34,963 nt of DNA from Streptomyces europaeiscabiei (GCF_001550375.1 NZ_LRTR01000585.1:1-34963), one strand, 5' to 3'. Shown: positions 7,602-16,805, numbered from the stretch's first letter. The notes: generated by a model not told the origin, from the sequence alone. Numbers and translations: made by a program.

Positions 7602-9101
7602 ATGACGGCTGGCCGCAGCGTGACGGTCGACGGGACGTTGCGGCGCAGCGCCCGGCGCACCCCCGCCCGCGTCGCGATCCACTACGGCGAACGGTCCTGG
7701 ACCTACGCCGAACTGGACGACGCGGTCTCCCGCGCGGCCCGCGCCCTGCGCGACACCGGACTCGGGCCCGGCGACCGGGTCGCCGCCTACGGCCACAACT
7801 CGGACGCCTACCTCATCGCCTTCCTGGCCGCCGCCCGCGCCGGCCTGGTCCACGTCCCCGTCAACCAGAACCTCACCGGCGACGACCTCGCGTACCTCCT
7901 CGACCAGTCCGGCAGCACCCTCGTCCTCACCGATCCCGACCTGGCCGGGAACCTTCCCGAGGGCACCCGCACCCTGCCGCTGCGCGACGCGGACGACTCG
8001 CTCCTCGCGCTCCTCGCCGACACCGAGCCGTACGACGGCGAGGAGCCCCGCGCCGAGGACCTCGTCCAGCTCCTGTACACCTCGGGCACCACCGCGCTCC
8101 CCAAGGGCGCGATGATGACGCACCGCGCCCTGGTGCACGAGTACCTCAGCGCCATCGCCGCCCTCGACCTCCAGGCGGGCGACCTGCCCGTGCACTCCCT
8201 GCCGCTGTACCACTCCGCGCAGATGCACGTCTTCCTGGTGCCGTACCTCGCGGTCGGCGCCACGAACACGATCCTCGACGCACCCGACGGCGACCGCATC
8301 CTCGACCTGGTGGAGGAGGGCCGTGCCGACAGCTTCTTCGCCCCGCCCACGGTGTGGATCGCCCTCGCGGGCCGCCCCGACTTCGACACCCGCGACCTCA
8401 GCGGGCTGCGCAAGGCCTACTACGGGGCGTCGATCATGCCGGTGCCCGTCCTCGAACGGCTCAAGGAGCGCCTGCCCAAGCTCGCCTTCCACAACTGCTT
8501 CGGGCAGAGCGAGATCGGTCCGCTGTCCATGGTCCTCGGCCCGCACGAGCACAGGGGCCGCATGGACTCCTGCGGACGCCCCGTCATGTTCGTCGAGGCC
8601 AAGGTCGTCGACGAAAACGGCGAGGAGGTGCCCGACGGCACTCCCGGCGAGATCGTCTACCAGTCGCAGCAACTCTGCGAGGGCTACTGGGAGAAGCCGG
8701 AGGAGACCGCCGAGGCCTTCCGCGACGGGTGGTTCCACTCCGGGGACCTCGCCGTGCGCGACGCCCACGGGTTCTTCACCGTCGTCGACCGTGTGAAGGA
8801 CGTCATCAACTCCGGGGGCGTCCTGATCGCCTCCCGCCAGGTCGAGGACGCCCTCTACACCCACGAGGCGGTCGCCGAGGCCGCGGTGATCGGCCTGCCC
8901 GACGACCACTGGATCGAGGCCGTCACGGCGGTCGTCGTACGCCGTGGAGCGGCCACGGAGGACGAACTCATCGCCCACGCCCGTGAGAAGCTCCCCCACT
9001 TCAAGGCACCGAAGAAGATCCACTTCGTGGAGGCACTGCCGCGCAACGCGAGCGGGAAGATCCTCAAGCGGGAACTGCGGGACCGCTTCGCACAGACCTG
9101 A
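7602..9101 (+). CDS. AMP-forming acyl-CoA synthetase (FadD-like), ligase 2
   Basis: The product is a 499-residue ANL-superfamily ligase expected to form acyl-CoA from an acid, ATP and CoA. It has the P-loop YTSGTTALPKGAMMTH (159-174), the FGQSE motif, an aspartate motif in FHSGDLAV, the hinge VVDRVKDVINSGG and the C-terminal catalytic lysine in NASGKILKREL. The ATG at 7602 is chosen over an upstream in-frame start because GAAGGAG precedes it and a promoter lies just upstream. It differs clearly in sequence from the two other ligases in the window and is not a recent duplicate. Its 5' side is divergent from the secreted acylase; downstream on the same strand, after 120 bases, is an alpha/beta-hydrolase. 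Chain-length preference cannot be read from sequence. Confidence 0.92.
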   Translation: MTAGRSVTVDGTLRRSARRTPARVAIHYGERSWTYAELDDAVSRAARALRDTGLGPGDRVAAYGHNSDAYLIAFLAAARAGLVHVPVNQNLTGDDLAYLLDQSGSTLVLTDPDLAGNLPEGTRTLPLRDADDSLLALLADTEPYDGEEPRAEDLVQLLYTSGTTALPKGAMMTHRALVHEYLSAIAALDLQAGDLPVHSLPLYHSAQMHVFLVPYLAVGATNTILDAPDGDRILDLVEEGRADSFFAPPTVWIALAGRPDFDTRDLSGLRKAYYGASIMPVPVLERLKERLPKLAFHNCFGQSEIGPLSMVLGPHEHRGRMDSCGRPVMFVEAKVVDENGEEVPDGTPGEIVYQSQQLCEGYWEKPEETAEAFRDGWFHSGDLAVRDAHGFFTVVDRVKDVINSGGVLIASRQVEDALYTHEAVAEAAVIGLPDDHWIEAVTAVVVRRGAATEDELIAHAREKLPHFKAPKKIHFVEALPRNASGKILKRELRDRFAQT

Positions 9102-9110
9102 CGCCGCCCG

Positions 9111-9128
9111 GGGCCGGCCGCGCGGCCC
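9111..9128 (+). terminator. Short GC-rich hairpin after ligase 2
   Basis: GGGCCG (9111-9116) pairs with CGGCCC (9123-9128) around six bases, starting 10 bases after the ligase stop. The stem is short and such matches arise easily in GC-rich DNA, so this is tentative. Confidence 0.35.
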
Positions 9129-9221
9129 GAGCCGGCGCTCGTCGGCGAACGTGGATGCGGTGATGTCGTATGCCGTGAACTCCGTTGCGGCGGACGTCAC
9201 CCGGCCACGAAGATCGACGCC

Positions 9222-10418
9222 ATGCCGACCTTCACCGCGCCCGACGGAACCGAACTCGCCTACCACCTGCGCGGCGAGGGCGACCCGCTCGTCGTCCTCC
9301 CCGGCGGAGCCATGCGCGCCTCCGCCTACCTGGGCGACCTGGGCGGACTGACCGCCCACCGGCGCCTGGTGCTGCTCGACCTGCGCGGCACGGGCGACTC
9401 CGCGATCCCCGCCGATCCGGCGACATACCGATGCGACCGGCAGGTCGACGACGTGGAGGCACTCCGCGCCCACCTGGGCCTGGACCGCATGGACCTCCTC
9501 GCCCACTCGGCCGGCGGAAACCTGGCCACGCTCTACGCGGCCCGTCACCCCGAGCGGGTCTCCCGCCTGGCGCTGATCACCGCCACCCCCTGGGCGGTGG
9601 GTCTGCCGGTGACCGTCGAGGACCGCCTCACCGCGGCCCGCCTGCGCAAGGACGAACCGTGGTTCGCCGAGGCGTACCCGGCCTTCGAGGCGGCCTGGAC
9701 GGGGCGAGGCCCCTTCGACGACGCCATGATGCCGTTCTTCTACGGCCGCTGGGACGACGTGGCCCGCGCCCACATGGCCGCCGACGAACGGCAGACGAAC
9801 GACGAGGCGTCCGCCGTCTACGGTTCCGCAGGCGCCTACGACCCGCCCGCCACCCGCGCCGCGCTTGCCGAACTGGCGGCACCGGTCCTCGTGTACGCGG
9901 GCGAACTCGACACCGGCCCGACCCCGGAACTTGCCCGACGCGTGGTCGGGCTCTTCCCCGAGGCGGAGTTCTCGGTCCAGCCCGGCGGCGGCCACTTCCC
10001 TTGGCTCGACGACCCGGAGTGGTTCGTACGGCGGGTCACGGCCTTCCTCACCGGTGAGGAGTCAGTGGTGGAGCGGACCTGGCGCATGCTGCTGGAGCGC
10101 CACCCCGATGCGCGCCGAGGTGATCCCGAGCTGATCGAAGCGGCGTACGCCGAGCCGAGGCTCCGTCAACTGTTCCCGTTCCCCAGCCACGGCTGCCTCT
10201 CCTTTCACCGCAACACGGACTCCCCCCTGAGCTGCGACCTGCCTTTCATCGCCGGCGGCACGACGACCCACACGGTCTACGCCGCCGGTTATGCCGCGAA
10301 GCTGGGCGAGACGCGGACCGCGCGGGAGGCCGCCGCACTGGTCGTGGCCCATCTTCCGGACGACTGCGGGCCGGCCGTGGAGGGGCCGTGGCCGGAGGTG
10401 GACAGCGGCTCCCGGTAG
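9222..10418 (+). CDS. Alpha/beta-hydrolase fused to a C-terminal DUF6193-like domain
   Basis: Residues 1-280 form an alpha/beta-hydrolase of the proline-iminopeptidase-like type: oxyanion region LPGGA (26-30), nucleophile elbow HSAGGN with S96, acid D230 (YAGELD) and H258 (GGGHFPW). This length alone equals a complete hydrolase. About 115 extra residues follow (283-398), with landmarks LFPFPSHGCLSFHR (317-330), LPFIAGG (340-346) and LPDDCGPAVEGPW (378-390). That segment resembles the Streptomyces DUF6193 'natural product biosynthesis' family as I remember it, normally a separate protein. The frame is continuous and codon use does not change at the joint. No clear ribosome site precedes the ATG. 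Natural substrate unknown. The hydrolase call is sure, the second-domain name moderate. Confidence 0.82.
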   Translation: MPTFTAPDGTELAYHLRGEGDPLVVLPGGAMRASAYLGDLGGLTAHRRLVLLDLRGTGDSAIPADPATYRCDRQVDDVEALRAHLGLDRMDLLAHSAGGNLATLYAARHPERVSRLALITATPWAVGLPVTVEDRLTAARLRKDEPWFAEAYPAFEAAWTGRGPFDDAMMPFFYGRWDDVARAHMAADERQTNDEASAVYGSAGAYDPPATRAALAELAAPVLVYAGELDTGPTPELARRVVGLFPEAEFSVQPGGGHFPWLDDPEWFVRRVTAFLTGEESVVERTWRMLLERHPDARRGDPELIEAAYAEPRLRQLFPFPSHGCLSFHRNTDSPLSCDLPFIAGGTTTHTVYAAGYAAKLGETRTAREAAALVVAHLPDDCGPAVEGPWPEVDSGSR

Positions 10419-10467
10419 CCGGGACGGGTCCCTGTCTCGCGGACTCCTCTCGTGGAGCCCGACGCTC

Positions 10468-10509
10468 TCAGCCGTCAGCCGTCAGCCGTCAGCCGTCAGC
10501 CGTCAGCCG
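10468..10509. repeat. Six perfect tandem copies of heptamer TCAGCCG
   Basis: Six exact 7-base units occupy 42 bases between the fusion hydrolase and the convergent FadD19-like gene. Each unit carries TGA on the minus strand. Because 7 is not a multiple of 3, the array gives stops in all three minus-strand frames, and the FadD19-like gene ends in it at 10496-10498. Confidence 0.95.
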
Positions 10510-12112
10510 CCGCCACCGACCGCGCCCAGCGGTAGTCCGCCTTGCCGCTGGGGGAGCGCTGGATCGTGTCCGTGAGGACCAGCTGGCGGGGGATCTTGTA
10601 GCCGGCCAGGCGGGTACGGCAGTGGGTCTGGATGTCCTCCAGGGACGGCTGGGCGGCCCCCGCGCGCAGCTGCACCACGGCGGCGACATGGTTGCCCCAG
10701 CGGGCGTCCGGCACCCCGGCCACCAGCGCGTCGTACACGTCGGGGTGGGCCTTGAGGGCCTGTTCGACCTCCTCCGGGTACACCTTCTCGCCGCCGGTGT
10801 TGATGCACTGCGAACCCCGGCCGAGGACCGTGACGACTCCCTCCTCGTCGACGGTCGCCATGTCGCCGAGGAGCACCCAGCGCTCGCCGTCCCGCTCGAA
10901 GAAGGTCTCGGCGGTCTTCCTCGGGTCGTTGTAGTAGCCGAGGGGGACATGGCCCCGCTGGGCGACCCGGCCCGGCACACCGACCGGCACGGGTTCGTAC
11001 GTCGCCGGGTCCACGACCCGCGTACCGGAGTGGACGCGGATACGGAAACCGTCGCCCGCGCCGGAGTCCGCGGTCGCCGTGCCGTTGAAGCCGGACTCCG
11101 ACGAACCGAAGTTGTTCAGCACCATCGCGTTCGGCACCAGGGCCTGGAACTGCTGCCGGACCGTCTCCGACATGATCGCCCCGGAGGACGACACGCTGAA
11201 CAGGGATGAGCAGTCCGTGTCCCTCATCGGGCCGTTGAGCGCGTCGATGAGCGGCCGCAGCATCGCGTCGCCGACCAGCGACACACTGGTGACCTTCTCC
11301 TTCTCGATCGTCCGCAGGGCCTCCTCGGGCACGAACTTGCGGTGGATCACCACACGCTGGCCGAAGTTGAACCCGATGAACGCCGTGAGCGTGGACGTGC
11401 CGTGCATCAGCGGCGCCGTCGGGAAGAACGTGATCCCGTCACCACCGGCCGCGACCCGCTCGGCCAGCTCCTCCGGCGACTTCACCGGCTCCCCGGTGGG
11501 GGCGCCACCGCCCAACCCCGAGAAGAACAGATCCTCCTGACGCCACATCACCCCCTTGGGCATGCCCGTCGTACCGCCGGTGTAGATGATGAACTGGTCG
11601 TCGCCCGAGCGTGCCGGGAAACCCCGCTCGGCGGACGCGGACCCCACCGCCTCGGCGAAGTCGACGACGTCGAGTGCGGGCGCGTCCGGCGCGGGGGTCC
11701 CCACCCGCACCAGATGCCGCAGCTTCTCCGTCCGCGGCAGCGCGGCCGCCACCCGCCCCGTGAACTCCGAGTCGAAGACCAGACCGGCCAGATCCGCGTC
11801 CCGATAGAGGTAGACCAACTCGTCTTCCACATAGCGGTAGTTGACGTTGACCGGCACGATCCGCGCCTTGAGGCAGCCGAGCGCGGTCTGCAGATACTCG
11901 ATGCCGTTGTAGAGATGCAGCCCCACATGCTCGCCGGGCGCTATCCCGCTGTCGAGCAGATGATGTCCGACCCGGTTGGCCGCGGCGTCCAGCTCCGCGT
12001 ACGTCAGCCGGTGTTCCGCGCCCGTACCGGGGACGTCGAGATACGCGAGCGCCGCCCGTTCGGGCACCACGTCGACGACCGACTCGAACAGGTCGGCAAG
12101 GTTGTACTCCAC
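10496..12112 (-). CDS. FadD19-like acyl-CoA synthetase, ligase 3
   Basis: The 538-residue product is an AMP-forming CoA ligase that resembles mycobacterial/rhodococcal FadD19 closely. Matching features include VPVNVNYRYVEDELVYL (86-102), the P-loop YTGGTTGMPKGVMWR (177-191), FGSSESGF, the hinge GRGSQCINTGGEKVYPEE and the C-terminus SPSGKADYRWA with catalytic K524. FadD19 activates steroids with a side-chain carboxylate and is needed in Rhodococcus for C24-branched sterols; whether this protein uses a sterol is inference. GTG at 12112 is chosen because AGGAGGAG precedes it and the mature N-terminus VEYNLADLFE fits relatives; an ATG at 12175 would add 21 residues. It is divergent from the EchA19-like gene, the same arrangement as Rv3515c/Rv3516. 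A palindromic operator lies between them. Its stop lies in a heptamer array. Confidence 0.9.
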   Translation of the reverse strand: MEYNLADLFESVVDVVPERAALAYLDVPGTGAEHRLTYAELDAAANRVGHHLLDSGIAPGEHVGLHLYNGIEYLQTALGCLKARIVPVNVNYRYVEDELVYLYRDADLAGLVFDSEFTGRVAAALPRTEKLRHLVRVGTPAPDAPALDVVDFAEAVGSASAERGFPARSGDDQFIIYTGGTTGMPKGVMWRQEDLFFSGLGGGAPTGEPVKSPEELAERVAAGGDGITFFPTAPLMHGTSTLTAFIGFNFGQRVVIHRKFVPEEALRTIEKEKVTSVSLVGDAMLRPLIDALNGPMRDTDCSSLFSVSSSGAIMSETVRQQFQALVPNAMVLNNFGSSESGFNGTATADSGAGDGFRIRVHSGTRVVDPATYEPVPVGVPGRVAQRGHVPLGYYNDPRKTAETFFERDGERWVLLGDMATVDEEGVVTVLGRGSQCINTGGEKVYPEEVEQALKAHPDVYDALVAGVPDARWGNHVAAVVQLRAGAAQPSLEDIQTHCRTRLAGYKIPRQLVLTDTIQRSPSGKADYRWARSVAAADG

Positions 12113-12220
12113 CGCGCTCCTCCTGACCCCGGACGTGACCGACACGCGTGCCGTAAACGTCGGTTCGCCGGTCATCAGAGCAAAGGGCGCCGTGACTGTG
12201 AAGGGCTAGCGCACAAGAAA

Positions 12221-12237
12221 TCTGACTGTGTGTCAGA
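12221..12237. promoter_or_regulatory. Palindromic operator, copy 2, between fadD19-like and echA19-like genes
   Basis: TCTGACTGTGTGTCAGA has perfect 6-base arms and a 5-base spacer. It is the better-formed copy of the site at 1263-1279. CTGACT (12222-12227) followed after 17 bases by TGTACT (12245-12250) could be the -35 and -10 elements of the rightward promoter, so a bound protein would block it. On the other strand CTGACA sits in the same palindrome. It differs from the known KstR and KstR2 sterol operators. Confidence 0.65.
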
Positions 12238-12324
12238 AAACCCTTGTACTGACTCCGCGCCTCCTGCAACCTGTTCTCGTTCCGGAGACGGAACCCGTGT
12301 TCGCTCTGCCGGACGGAGGAAGCG

Positions 12325-13125
12325 ATGGGTGGTACGGAACACCTGACCGTGCGGCGCGAAGGCGCCACACTGGTGCTCACGCTCAACAGGCCCGAGGCCA
12401 AGAACGCGCTGTCGCTGCCGATGCTCGTCGGCCTGTACGACGGCTGGGTCGAGGCCGACGAGGACGAGGCGATCCGCTCGATCGTCCTCACGGGAGCCGG
12501 CGGTGCCTTCTGCGCCGGCATGGACCTCAAGGCCCTCGCGGGCAAGGGCATGGAGGGACAGCAGTACCGGGACCGGCTCAAGGCCGACCCCGATCTGCAC
12601 TGGAAGGCGATGCTCCGCCACCACCGGCCGCGCAAGCCGGTGATCGCCGCGGTCGAGGGGTACTGCGTCGCGGGTGGCACGGAGATTCTCCAGGGCACCG
12701 ACATCCGGGTCGCGGGTGAATCCGCGACCTTCGGCCTCTTCGAGGTCAGACGCGGGCTCTTTCCGATCGGCGGCTCCACGGTGCGTCTCCAGCGGCAGAT
12801 TCCGCGCACTCACGCGTTGGAGATGCTGCTCACCGGGCGGCCGTACAGCGCGCGCGAGGCCGCCGGGATCGGGCTGATCGGGCATGTCGTGCCTGACGGC
12901 GCGGCCCTGGCCAAGGCGTTGGAGGTCGCTGAGCAGATCAACGCGTGTGGGCCGTTGGCCGTGGAGGCGGTGAAGGCGTCCGTGTACGAGACGGCCGAGA
13001 TATCCGAAGCGGAGGGGCTGGCCGCCGAGTTGAAGCGGGGGTGGCCTGTCTTCGACACCGATGACGCCAGGGAAGGGGCTCGGGCGTTTGCTGAGAAACG
13101 GCCGCCTGTGTACAGGCGGGCGTAG
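12325..13125 (+). CDS. Enoyl-CoA hydratase, EchA19-like
   Basis: This 266-residue crotonase-fold protein resembles M. tuberculosis EchA19 along its length, including CAGMDLKA (63-70), VAGGTEILQGTDIRVAGES (115-133) and the C-terminal DDAREGARAFAEKR. The oxyanion-hole glycines (G65, G118) and both catalytic glutamates, E120 in GGTEIL and E140 in FEVRRG, are present, so it should hydrate an enoyl-CoA. EchA19 acts on a steroid enoyl-CoA with a shortened side chain in cholesterol catabolism; a steroid substrate here is inferred only from similarity and neighbours. The ATG has GGAGG upstream (CGGAGGAAGCG). It starts a rightward group with the DUF35, Ltp4-like and Ltp3-like genes, though 119 bases with a dispersed repeat separate it from the next gene. 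Confidence 0.92.
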   Translation: MGGTEHLTVRREGATLVLTLNRPEAKNALSLPMLVGLYDGWVEADEDEAIRSIVLTGAGGAFCAGMDLKALAGKGMEGQQYRDRLKADPDLHWKAMLRHHRPRKPVIAAVEGYCVAGGTEILQGTDIRVAGESATFGLFEVRRGLFPIGGSTVRLQRQIPRTHALEMLLTGRPYSAREAAGIGLIGHVVPDGAALAKALEVAEQINACGPLAVEAVKASVYETAEISEAEGLAAELKRGWPVFDTDDAREGARAFAEKRPPVYRRA

Positions 13126-13168
13126 GTGTTGTGCCCGGCGCGGTTGTTCTTTGGCTGCGGTCGGTCGC

Positions 13169-13196
13169 GGCTGGTCGCGCAGTTTCTCGCGCCCCT
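13169..13196 (-). repeat. Dispersed intergenic element, copy 2 (inverted)
   Basis: The minus strand reads AGGGGCGCGAGAAACTGCG then CGACCAGCC, matching the copy at 1169-1196 at 26 of 28 positions. It lies between the EchA19-like and DUF35 genes, 43 bases after the first stop. If it ends transcription, the DUF35 operon would need its own promoter. Confidence 0.6.
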
Positions 13197-13244
13197 GAAA
13201 AGCGGGGCGTGTCCGTGCCCCTCTGCTGAAGGAGGCAACCTTCG

Positions 13245-14186
13245 ATGTCGGCAATCCTCAAAGCACCCCTCACCGTGGAGTTCCCGTTCACCCGGTCCCT
13301 GGGGCCCGTTCAGGGCGCCTTTCTCACCGGGCTTCGTGAGCGGGTCGTCCTCGGCGTGCGCACCGGCGACGGCAGGGTGCTGGTCCCGCCCGTCGAGTAC
13401 GACCCCGTCACGGCCGAGGAGATCCGCGATCTGGTCGAGGTCGCGTCGACCGGCACCGTGACCACCTGGGCCTGGAACCACGCCCCGCGCCGTGACCAGC
13501 CCCTCGGCACGCCCTTCGCCTGGGTACTGGTGCGGCTCGACGGCGCCGACACCGCGCTCCTGCACGCCCTGGACGTGCCGGGTCCCGAAGCCGTACGCAC
13601 CGGCATGCGCGTCCGTGTCCGCTGGGCCGAGGAACGGTCCGGCGCCATCACGGACATCGCCTGCTTCGAGCCGTACGACGGGGACCCGGTGGAACCGGCG
13701 GGCCACAGCGGCGAGTTCGACGACCCGGTCACCGGCATCGTCGCCCCCGCCCGCCTCGACTACACCTACTCGCCCGGCCGCGCCCAGACCGGCTACATCA
13801 ACGCCCTGGGCGGCCGCCGCACCGTCGGTGAACGCTGCCCCTCCTGCCGGAAGGTGTACGTCCCGCCGAGGGGTGCCTGTCCGACCTGCGGGGTGGCCAC
13901 GGCCGAACAGGTGGAGGTCGGGCCGGGCGGGACGGTCACCACGTTCTGCATCGTCAACATCAAGGCGAAGAACCTCGACATCGAAGTCCCCTACGTCTAC
14001 GCCCACATCGCCCTCGACGGCGCCGGGCTCGCCCTGCACGGCCGTATCGCCGGCATCCCCTACGACCAGGTGCGCATGGGGCTGCGCGTCGAACCGGTGT
14101 GGACCGAAGGGGCCCGCTACCCCGACCACTACCGGCCCACCGGCGAACCCGACGCGGACTACGACACGTTCAAGGAGACGCTATGA
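13245..14186 (+). CDS. DUF35/OB-fold zinc-ribbon protein, Rv3521-like lyase partner
   Basis: The 313-residue protein appears to have two DUF35-type halves. The first (about 1-145) lacks zinc cysteines. The second has a rubredoxin-like zinc ribbon with C198, C201, C212 and C215 (CPSC...CPTC), then an OB-fold. DUF35 proteins bind thiolase-fold partners: the ChsH2 DUF35 domain with Ltp2 forms the retro-aldolase of sterol side-chain removal. Length, domain order and place directly before Ltp4-like and Ltp3-like genes match M. tuberculosis Rv3521. It is therefore inferred to be the structural partner of one or both downstream proteins. AAGGAGG precedes the ATG. The stop overlaps the next start (ATGA), so translation is coupled. 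Confidence 0.88.
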   Translation: MSAILKAPLTVEFPFTRSLGPVQGAFLTGLRERVVLGVRTGDGRVLVPPVEYDPVTAEEIRDLVEVASTGTVTTWAWNHAPRRDQPLGTPFAWVLVRLDGADTALLHALDVPGPEAVRTGMRVRVRWAEERSGAITDIACFEPYDGDPVEPAGHSGEFDDPVTGIVAPARLDYTYSPGRAQTGYINALGGRRTVGERCPSCRKVYVPPRGACPTCGVATAEQVEVGPGGTVTTFCIVNIKAKNLDIEVPYVYAHIALDGAGLALHGRIAGIPYDQVRMGLRVEPVWTEGARYPDHYRPTGEPDADYDTFKETL

Positions 14187-15255
14187 CGCGCGAGGCGCCA
14201 GGAGCCGCAGGCGTACGTGACATCGCCGTAGTCGCCTTCGCCCAGACCGACCACCGGCGCACCAGCGACGAGGTCTCCGAGGTGGAGATGCTCATGCCGG
14301 TGCTCCACGAGGTCATGGAGAGCACCGGGCTCAAGACCGCGGACATCGGCTTCACCTGCTCCGGCTCCAGCGACTACCTCGCCGGCCGCGCCTTCTCCTT
14401 CACCCTCGCCCTCGACGGCGTGGGCGCCTGGCCGCCGATCTCCGAGTCGCACGTCGAGATGGACGGGGCGTGGGCGCTGTACGAGGCCTGGGTGAAACTG
14501 CGGGCGGGGGACGCCGACACCGCGCTCGTCTACTCGTACGGCAAGTCCTCGCCCGGCTCCGTACGGGACGTCCTCACCCGGCAACTGGACCCCTACTACG
14601 TGGCCCCCCTGTGGCCCGACTCCGTCGCCCTCGCCGCCCTCCAGGCCCAGGCGCTCATCGATGCGGGCACCACGGACGAACCGGCGTTGGCGGCCGTCGG
14701 GGCGCGCAGCCGCGCGGACGCCGCGGCCAACTCCCACGCCCAGCTGCGGGGTTCGGTGCCGCAAGGGGAGTACCTCGTACGGCCGTTGCGCACCGGGGAC
14801 TGTCCGCCCATCGGTGACGGGGCCGCCGCCGTGGTCCTCGCTGCGGGGGAGCGGGCCCGTGACCTGTGCGAGCGGCCCGCCTGGATCCGGGGCATCGACC
14901 ACCGCATCGAGGCGCACGGCATCGGCGTACGCGATCTGACCGACTCGCCGTCCACCCGCCTGGCCGCCGAACGGGCCGGCGCGTACGAACGGCCCGTGGA
15001 CACCGCAGAGTTGCACGCGCCGTTCAGCTCCCAGGAGGTGATCCTGCGCGAGGTGCTGGGGCTCGACGACCGTGTGCGTGTCAATCCGTCGGGCGGGGCC
15101 CTGGCCGCCAACCCCATCATGGCCGCCGGGCTCGTCCGGATCGGCGAGGCCGCCGCCCGCATCCACCGGGGCGAGTCCGACCGGGCACTGGCGCACGCCA
15201 CGTCCGGCCCCTGTCTGCAGCAGAACCTGGTCGCCGTACTCGAAGGGGATCCCCG

Positions 15256-15259
<4 letters not shown>
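14183..15259 (+). CDS. Thiolase-fold lipid-transfer/lyase protein, Ltp4-like
   Basis: This 358-residue thiolase-superfamily protein resembles M. tuberculosis Ltp4 (Rv3522), which is nearly the same length. The region that carries the nucleophilic cysteine in true thiolases reads SHVEMDGAWALYEA (89-102) and has no cysteine. The C-terminal GGALAANPIMAAG (304-316) has Asn where thiolases have the GHP histidine. A later cysteine remains in SGPCLQQN (C344). Loss of the thiolase residues is typical of Ltp-type retro-aldolases, which split carbon-carbon bonds in sterol side-chain CoA esters. In Rhodococcus, ltp3 and ltp4 are needed for C24-branched sterols. AAGGAG precedes ATG 14183; the longer frame from 14099 has no such site. 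It overlaps both neighbours by four bases (ATGA). Confidence 0.87.
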
Positions 15260-16422
<1,163 letters not shown>

Positions 16423-16504
16423 ACCTCCCCTTCACGTGGCCTGTCGGCGGTGGGGGTCGATCGCTAGTCTGGCGGGCGGACGACGAACCGGGAGGAGCAC
16501 GGAC

Positions 16505-16750
16505 GTGGCCGAGACCACCATGCAGCAGCGATCCCTCGACGGCTGGCACAAGCCGACGGAACTGGACCTGAGCAACGCGGACTGGCGGTCGAGCAGCCAG
16601 GGGCGCGGAGATGTCCAGATCGCCTTTGTCGAGGGTTTCATCGCCATGCGCAACAGCGGCAGCCCCGAGAGCCCCTCGCTGATCTTCACCCCCGCCGAAT
16701 GGGGCGCCTTCGTGTCGGGGGCCCGAGAGGGCGAGTTCGACCTGACCTGA
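16505..16750 (+). CDS. DUF397 domain protein
   Basis: The 81-residue protein has the DUF397 pattern: a WRSSSQG-type motif near the middle, then VQIAFVEGFIAMRNSGSP and FTPAEWGAFVSGAREGEFD. In Streptomyces these small proteins usually sit next to an XRE-family regulator (BldB/WhiJ-type systems), with which they are thought to act. No helix-turn-helix gene adjoins this one, so it is an orphan copy. The GTG at 16505 is chosen because GGAGGAG lies seven bases upstream; an upstream in-frame start at 16436 overlaps the previous gene region without a ribosome site. A strong hairpin follows. Confidence 0.85.
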   Translation: MAETTMQQRSLDGWHKPTELDLSNADWRSSSQGRGDVQIAFVEGFIAMRNSGSPESPSLIFTPAEWGAFVSGAREGEFDLT

Positions 16751-16768
16751 GCGGGCCGCACGCGTGGT

Positions 16769-16805
16769 GTCGGTGGGCGGCCGGAGACCGGCGGCGCCCA
16801 CCGAC
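16769..16805. terminator. Bidirectional terminator between convergent genes
   Basis: GTCGGTGGGCG (16769-16779) pairs with CGCCCACCGAC (16795-16805). Inside it GCCGG (16780-16784) pairs with CCGGC (16788-16792) around AGA. The long stem lies 18 bases after the DUF397 stop and can also serve the convergent transglutaminase-like gene. Confidence 0.8.

Noticed and set aside
7455..9995. 846-codon open frame on the minus strand across ligase 2 and the hydrolase
   Set aside because: It is antisense to two well-supported genes, has a low-complexity Gly/Val/Arg/Glu composition and arises from high third-position GC.
10468..10509. CRISPR-like array
   Set aside because: Units are contiguous 7-base tandem copies without spacers, and there are no cas genes.
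12221..12237. KstR- or KstR2-type sterol operator between the fadD19-like and echA19-like genes
   Set aside because: The palindrome TCTGAC-N5-GTCAGA does not match the KstR or KstR2 consensus that I know, so only an unnamed operator is reported.
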